DNA of 9,692 bases, taken from assembly GCA_036570465.1 (NCBI GenBank), contig DATCYD010000003.1, positions 1 to 9,692 of the forward strand. The letters are read 5' to 3'. A model generated the notes under the pieces. That model worked only from the letters and a program-made list of their open reading frames with translations. It did no database searches and was not told the DNA's origin. Source of the stretch: Anseongella sp036570465 (GTDB lineage Bacteria; Bacteroidota; Bacteroidia; Sphingobacteriales; Sphingobacteriaceae). The position numbers were made by a program, and so were the translations under genes. This document shows, one piece after another, positions 6,713-9,692 of this stretch (its first letter is position 1; every line of letters begins with the position of its first letter).

Positions 6713-7465
6713 TTAGTCCCGCTGCATAAAAATATTGATTCGCGTGGCGAATTCCACCGAATCTCCCACGGCCGGTTCCAACCGGTAAACGACAGCTTTA
6801 TCTTTGTTTTTCACATCATCGTTGTAATATACGTTGCCAACCAGTAAAGAAAATGCGCCGATGACCGTTTTGGCCTCAGAAAGCTCCAATCCTGTACAGT
6901 CAGGAACCAGAACAATTTCGCTTCCGAAACCATCGCCCAGGTACAGAACCACCTCTGCGTCTTTGGGGAGTTCGGTTCCGGGTTCAATCTTTTTTCCCTG
7001 GTATTCCACTTCCAATACCATGTCCCGGGCCTCATCCCTTCGATAAACCAGTTCTTTCACCTGTACCCCGTAGCTTTGCAGTACCGCTTCGGCTTCACGC
7101 TTAGAAACATTGATCAAATCGGGTAGCTTCACCACCGGTTCTTCCGTTGAAACCACATTGAGATAAATCGAGCGGCCGGACTTAACCTTATCGCCCGGGT
7201 CGGGGAATTGATCCAGTACGGCCCCCCGTGGTTTATCATTAATATAGGTATAGCCGATTTCCAGCTTGAAATCCGTTCCTGCAACGTTCCTGGCCTGCTC
7301 TTCAGTAAGGCCTCTGAAATCCGGTACAGCCATAAAACTATCCTGGCGTGTATAGATCCTCAGACTGAAAACCACCAAAAGGAATAGTCCCAGGAAGAAT
7401 AGGAAGGCATATACCAGATTCTTGCGGAATTCCGGGGTCTTCAGGAACAATATCAATTTCTGCAT
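6713..7465 (-). CDS. Membrane-anchored protein with three PASTA domains
   Basis: This 250-aa protein has a short cytoplasmic N-terminus, one transmembrane helix (about 17-37) and an exported region made of three PASTA repeats at about 46-106, 112-178 and 186-248. Each begins with a VPDF/LPDL/VPDC-type motif followed by the helix that starts L(T/S)(E/K)xEA and a glycine-rich turn. PASTA domains in other bacteria bind muropeptides or beta-lactams and are usually attached to Ser/Thr kinases or penicillin-binding proteins; here there is no kinase or transpeptidase domain. It is the first gene of the leftward operon with mltG and is divergent from ddl, so a role in peptidoglycan sensing or in guiding synthesis is plausible (inference). 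PASTA2 is the most divergent repeat, with an insertion around YQGKKIEPGTEL. The start is the ATG at 7463-7465. Confidence 0.9.
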   Translation of the reverse strand: MQKLILFLKTPEFRKNLVYAFLFFLGLFLLVVFSLRIYTRQDSFMAVPDFRGLTEEQARNVAGTDFKLEIGYTYINDKPRGAVLDQFPDPGDKVKSGRSIYLNVVSTEEPVVKLPDLINVSKREAEAVLQSYGVQVKELVYRRDEARDMVLEVEYQGKKIEPGTELPKDAEVVLYLGDGFGSEIVLVPDCTGLELSEAKTVIGAFSLLVGNVYYNDDVKNKDKAVVYRLEPAVGDSVEFATRINIFMQRD

Positions 7466-7487
7466 ACGTTGCTTATGATTTTGGCTT

Positions 7488-7495
7488 CAAACTTA
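7488..7495 (-). promoter_or_regulatory. Candidate -7 box of the PASTA-mltG operon
   Basis: Read leftward this is TAAGTTTG, a perfect TAnnTTTG match, placed 22 bp before the PASTA ATG; it predicts a 5' leader of about 15-20 nt. No clean TTTG lies at the -33 spacing. The rest of the 96-bp divergent gap (7466-7561) must also contain the ddl promoter; the best partial match on that strand is TATTTTCA at 7527-7534 (6 of 8 if the two free positions are counted), which is not convincing. Confidence 0.4.
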
Positions 7496-7561
7496 GCAAA
7501 AAATGGCCGGGTTTGGTACTAACAGATATTTTCACGTTTTTAGTATCCACGAAATAAATAT

Positions 7562-8566
7562 ATGAAGAAAAAGGTTGCATTGCTTGCCGGCGGCTTCACC
7601 GGTGAATACGTGATCTCCATCAAAACGGCTGATACGATCGCCAAACACCTGGACCGGAACCGGTACGAGGCATATAAACTGATTATCAGTAAGGAAGGCT
7701 GGTTTTATGAAAATGAGAACGGACATCGGTCACCGGTTGATAAAAATGATTTTTCGATTCAGTCCGAAGGTGCCCGAATCGTTTTTGATGTAGCGCTTAT
7801 TGCGATCCACGGCAGCCCCGGTGAAGATGGCCTGCTGCAGGGTTATCTGGATATGCTGAGCATCCCATATACAACTTGTGATGCGGCCACTTCGGCTATC
7901 ACCATGAACAAAAGCTACACAAAAAGCGTGCTGGCAGGTACCAGCGGCCTGTCTTTTGCTGCTTCCGTTCAGCTCTTTACTAATGATCCCGGAGGGGCAG
8001 CCAGCTGGAGAAGGCGTTGCAGCGAATTGCGACTACCGCTTTTTATCAAGCCCAATAACGGTGGTTCAAGCATTGGCATGTCGAAAGTGGACCGTTGGGA
8101 TGCCCTGGACGCCGCATTGCAGAAGGCTTTTGCCGAAGACCAGCAGGTGCTGGTAGAAGAATTTGTAAACGGAAAAGAATTCAGCATTGGAGCCTTCCGG
8201 GCGGAAGACAGGCTCGAAGTGCTACCGGCGACAGCCATTATTCCAGGTAAGGACTTTTTTGACTTTGAAGCCAAATACAGCCCAGGAATTGCCGAAGAGA
8301 TTACACCCGCACCACTGCCCGAAGAAGACCGGTTGCAACTGGAAAGCCTGGTTAAAGACATTTATGAACGATTAAACTGCCGTGGTGCTGTACGCATGGA
8401 CTTCATACAGGAAGCAGAAAGTAAAGACTGGTATTTTATTGAAGTAAACACCGTTCCCGGGCAATCTGAGAATAGTATCCTTCCACGTCAGGTACAAGCA
8501 AGCGGTAAAACCCTGGCCGAATTTTATTCGCTGATCATTGAAGAAACGCTCCGTCCACAGGGTTGA
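7562..8566 (+). CDS. ddl: D-alanine-D-alanine ligase
   Basis: This 334-aa ATP-grasp enzyme joins two D-alanines to make the dipeptide at the end of the peptidoglycan stem peptide (cytoplasmic step). It carries GGFTGEYVIS with E15, HGSPGEDGLLQG (83-94), the IPYTTCDAATSAITMNK block (101-117) ahead of the ATP-binding domain, KPNNGGSSIG (163-172) with the substrate-binding serine loop, EEFVNGKEFSIG (199-210), the omega-loop-like FFDFEAKYSPG (232-242), RMDF with R278 and D280, and EVNTVPGQSENS with E294 and N296 for Mg-ATP. All hallmark residues of a Ddl are present and the length is normal. TTCD in place of the YTG(S/C)G of proteobacterial enzymes is, as I recall, usual in Bacteroidota. The ATG at 7562 has no Shine-Dalgarno, only an A/T-rich lead. 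It is divergent from the PASTA-mltG operon and appears to be transcribed alone. Confidence 0.96.
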   Translation: MKKKVALLAGGFTGEYVISIKTADTIAKHLDRNRYEAYKLIISKEGWFYENENGHRSPVDKNDFSIQSEGARIVFDVALIAIHGSPGEDGLLQGYLDMLSIPYTTCDAATSAITMNKSYTKSVLAGTSGLSFAASVQLFTNDPGGAASWRRRCSELRLPLFIKPNNGGSSIGMSKVDRWDALDAALQKAFAEDQQVLVEEFVNGKEFSIGAFRAEDRLEVLPATAIIPGKDFFDFEAKYSPGIAEEITPAPLPEEDRLQLESLVKDIYERLNCRGAVRMDFIQEAESKDWYFIEVNTVPGQSENSILPRQVQASGKTLAEFYSLIIEETLRPQG

Positions 8567-8598
8567 TTCGAATGAATATTGTGTTTATATTAAAATTG

Positions 8599-8621
8599 TT
8601 ACATAAAAACCTGTAATTTTT
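8599..8621 (+). terminator. Weak candidate terminator of ddl
   Basis: TTACA (8599-8603) and TGTAA (8612-8616) can pair as a 5-bp stem around an 8-nt loop, followed directly by five T (8617-8621). Outer flanks ATTGTT (8595-8600) and AACAAT (8625-8630) are also complementary. The stem is short and A/T rich, so its strength is doubtful. It lies 33 nt after the ddl stop, before the metX promoter, where a terminator would be expected. Confidence 0.25.
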
Positions 8622-8678
8622 GAAAACAATCCACAAAAAGTGGAAAAATAATAACGATGTGGTAAAAGTACCCCGAAA

Positions 8679-8710
8679 TTTGCGCCTTCGTTCATTCTTT
8701 ATCATATTTG
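8679..8710 (+). promoter_or_regulatory. Probable Bacteroidota-type promoter of metX
   Basis: TTTG at 8679-8682 (-33 element) is followed after 20 nt by CATATTTG at 8703-8710, matching TAnnTTTG except for the first base. Both the sequence and the spacing fit the housekeeping promoter known for Bacteroidota. It predicts a transcript starting near 8715-8717, giving an untranslated leader of about 115 nt before metX that begins directly with the structured element at 8718. Confidence 0.55.
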
Positions 8711-8717
8711 TGTATAG

Positions 8718-8779
8718 CAAGCGTTAAGGAGCGATCGAAATCTTCACGCGATGTTAAATCTGGTCTAACCTAAACCAGT
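8718..8779 (+). ncRNA. Structured metX leader, candidate SAM-II-like riboswitch
   Basis: The leader can be folded as an H-type pseudoknot. P1 pairs GCGT (8721-8724) with ACGC (8746-8749). The P1 loop then pairs with the 3' tail in two blocks: AGG (8727-8729) with CCT (8769-8771) and GATC (8733-8736) with GGTC (8762-8765, one G-U). The loop also holds a possible mini-hairpin GAT/ATC (8733-8735 with 8740-8742) that excludes the second block. The order P1 strand, loop, P1 strand, A/T-rich joiner GTTAAAT, GGTCTAA, 3' pseudoknot strand parallels SAM-II RNAs, where the joiner and a GCUAA-type segment are conserved. SAM-II and its long-loop variant control methionine genes such as metA/metX. An alternative hairpin CTGGT/ACCAG (8760-8764 with 8774-8778) is mutually exclusive with the pseudoknot. 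Helices are short and I cannot score them against a covariance model. The regulatory leader is likely; the SAM-II class is a guess. Confidence 0.42.
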
Positions 8780-8787
8780 ATATTTAT

Positions 8788-8816
8788 TGCCTTACGAGAG
8801 TAAGGCATTTTTTTTT
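8788..8816 (+). terminator. Intrinsic terminator in the metX leader
   Basis: TGCCTTAC (8788-8795) and GTAAGGCA (8800-8807) form a perfect 8-bp stem closed by the GNRA tetraloop GAGA (8796-8799), followed by nine T (8808-8816). This is a strong rho-independent terminator. It lies about 70 nt after the predicted metX transcription start and ends 14 nt before the metX start codon. It is therefore placed to attenuate metX transcription rather than merely to end ddl, whose stop is 220 nt upstream and separated by a promoter. Confidence 0.88.
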
Positions 8817-8830
8817 ACTAATTTTGTGGG

Positions 8831-9692
8831 GTGATAGCAGCGAAAATATTCTCCGGTGAAAAGTTCGAACTCGAGTCCGGAAATCATTTGCCGGCGCTTG
8901 AAATCGCCTACCACACCTGGGGGGATCTCAGCCCGGAGAAGGACAACGTAATCTGGGTTTGCCATGCACTCACTGCCAACTCAAATGTGGCGGAATGGTG
9001 GCCCGGCCTGTTCGGCGAACAGGATTATTTCAATCCCCGCGACTATTTTATTGTCTGCGCCAACATCGTCGGATCCTGTTACGGAACTACCGGCCCGCTT
9101 TCGGTCAACCCCGAATCAGAACAACCCTGGTACGGAAGTTTTCCCGCCATTACCGTTCGTGACATGGTGAAAGCTCACCAGCTGCTGGCTGACCATCTGG
9201 GCATCGGACAAATCCACATGGTCATGGGCGGGTCACTCGGCGGACAACAATCCATGGAGTGGGCTCTTTCCCAACCCGAACGCATCGAACATGCCATACT
9301 GATTGCCACCAACGCCGTGCACTCACCCTGGGGCATTGCCTTTAACGAAACCCAACGCATGGCCTTATTAGCCGACGAGACATTTGGCAATCCCTCGCCT
9401 ACAGCCGGGGCCAAAGGACTGAAGACCGCCCGTGCCATCGCCATGCTTTCCTACCGGAATTACAAAACCTACGAACGAACCCAAACCGACGAAGACCGTT
9501 CCCGCCTGGACGATTACCGGGCCTCCTCATATCAACAATACCAGGGACAGAAACTAGTGAATCGCTTTAATGCCTACTCATACTGGACCCTTTCCAGGAC
9601 CATGGACACACACGATATAGGCCGGGGAAGAGGCGGAGCCGGGAAAGCCCTGCAAGGGATTAAAGCCCGTACCCTGGTGATCGGCATCTCGT
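8831..9692 (+). CDS. metX: Homoserine O-acetyltransferase MetX, 3'-truncated by the window
   Basis: MetX transfers an acyl group (usually acetyl from acetyl-CoA) to the hydroxyl of homoserine, the first committed step of methionine synthesis. The 287 codons present show the alpha/beta-hydrolase fold. CHALTANSNVAEWW (44-57) follows the first strands, NIVGSCYGTTGPLSVNP (78-94) matches the family's NxxGxxxGxTGPxSxxP block, and the nucleophile elbow GGSLGGQQSMEWA has Ser135 as catalytic nucleophile; canonical MetX has GGSMGGMQ. A lid region (about 165-270) follows. The catalytic Asp and His lie beyond the right edge. The start is inferred to be GTG at 8831: an in-frame TAA sits at 8819-8821, and no ATG occurs in this frame before the conserved core. 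GGGG just upstream could help ribosome binding. Acyl donor specificity cannot be decided from the visible part. The gene sits directly behind a leader with a terminator, so methionine- or SAM-dependent attenuation is expected. Confidence 0.93.
   Translation, partial: MIAAKIFSGEKFELESGNHLPALEIAYHTWGDLSPEKDNVIWVCHALTANSNVAEWWPGLFGEQDYFNPRDYFIVCANIVGSCYGTTGPLSVNPESEQPWYGSFPAITVRDMVKAHQLLADHLGIGQIHMVMGGSLGGQQSMEWALSQPERIEHAILIATNAVHSPWGIAFNETQRMALLADETFGNPSPTAGAKGLKTARAIAMLSYRNYKTYERTQTDEDRSRLDDYRASSYQQYQGQKLVNRFNAYSYWTLSRTMDTHDIGRGRGGAGKALQGIKARTLVIGIS

Noticed and set aside
8631..8643. CCAC-AAAAA-GTGG hairpin after ddl as a terminator
   Set aside because: The stem is 4 bp and is followed by A residues rather than T on the plus strand; the leftward reading has no gene to terminate.
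8751..8768. A five-codon ORF (MLNLV) in the metX leader, as a possible attenuator peptide
   Set aside because: It has only the initiating Met, so it could not sense methionine supply, and it lies within the proposed RNA structure without a ribosome-binding site.
8959..9170. Short alternative-frame reading frames inside metX
   Set aside because: The continuous frame from 8831 encodes recognisable MetX motifs throughout; these overlapping frames have none.
1..9692. Mobile elements, CRISPR arrays, tRNA/rRNA genes or phage genes
   Set aside because: No repeat array, transposase, terminal inverted repeats, integrase or RNA-gene pattern was seen; the HTH fragment alone is not evidence of a prophage.

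Overview
The window reads as ordinary chromosomal DNA of a member of the Bacteroidota, probably a Chitinophagaceae-like or related lineage. This is inferred from three things. Several intergenic gaps carry matches to the Bacteroidota promoter (TAnnTTTG at -7, TTTG near -33). Shine-Dalgarno sequences are weak or absent. The gene sets are typical of the phylum: an HTH regulator beside dinB and a short dnaE, and mltG, a thioesterase and a YihY protein in a row. No species can be named from this sequence alone. I see no mobile element, CRISPR array, tRNA or rRNA.

Left part (1-4261) is a DNA-damage-tolerance cassette. A Cro/C1-type HTH regulator, cut by the left edge, is transcribed leftward. It diverges from dinB (Y-family DNA polymerase IV), which overlaps by 20 nt a short (979 aa) C-family polymerase, dnaE. 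The 67-bp gap between regulator and dinB holds repeated TTGYTAT/ATAGCAA half-sites that look like operators, one of them overlapping a candidate promoter of the regulator. The arrangement resembles the imuA-imuB-dnaE2 mutasome cassettes of other phyla, but with DinB in place of ImuB and a local HTH repressor as the probable switch.

Middle part (4258-8566) concerns the cell envelope. Four leftward genes form a tight probable operon: a PASTA-domain membrane protein, mltG (endolytic murein transglycosylase), a hotdog-fold acyl-CoA thioesterase and a YihY/BrkB-family membrane protein. The last converges on dnaE so closely that the two stop codons share the tetranucleotide TTAA. Divergently, ddl (D-alanine-D-alanine ligase) reads rightward. 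Synthesis of the D-Ala-D-Ala dipeptide, a candidate muropeptide-binding protein and a glycan-strand terminase therefore sit back to back around one 96-bp intergenic region.

Right part (8567-9692) is a 264-bp non-coding stretch followed by metX (homoserine O-acyltransferase, methionine synthesis), cut by the right edge. The stretch holds a good promoter, a compact RNA leader that can be drawn as an H-type pseudoknot like SAM-II riboswitches, and a textbook intrinsic terminator ending only 14 nt before the metX GTG start. That layout is what a transcription-attenuating, SAM-sensing switch would look like. The leader's class is my inference; the terminator is plain in the sequence.
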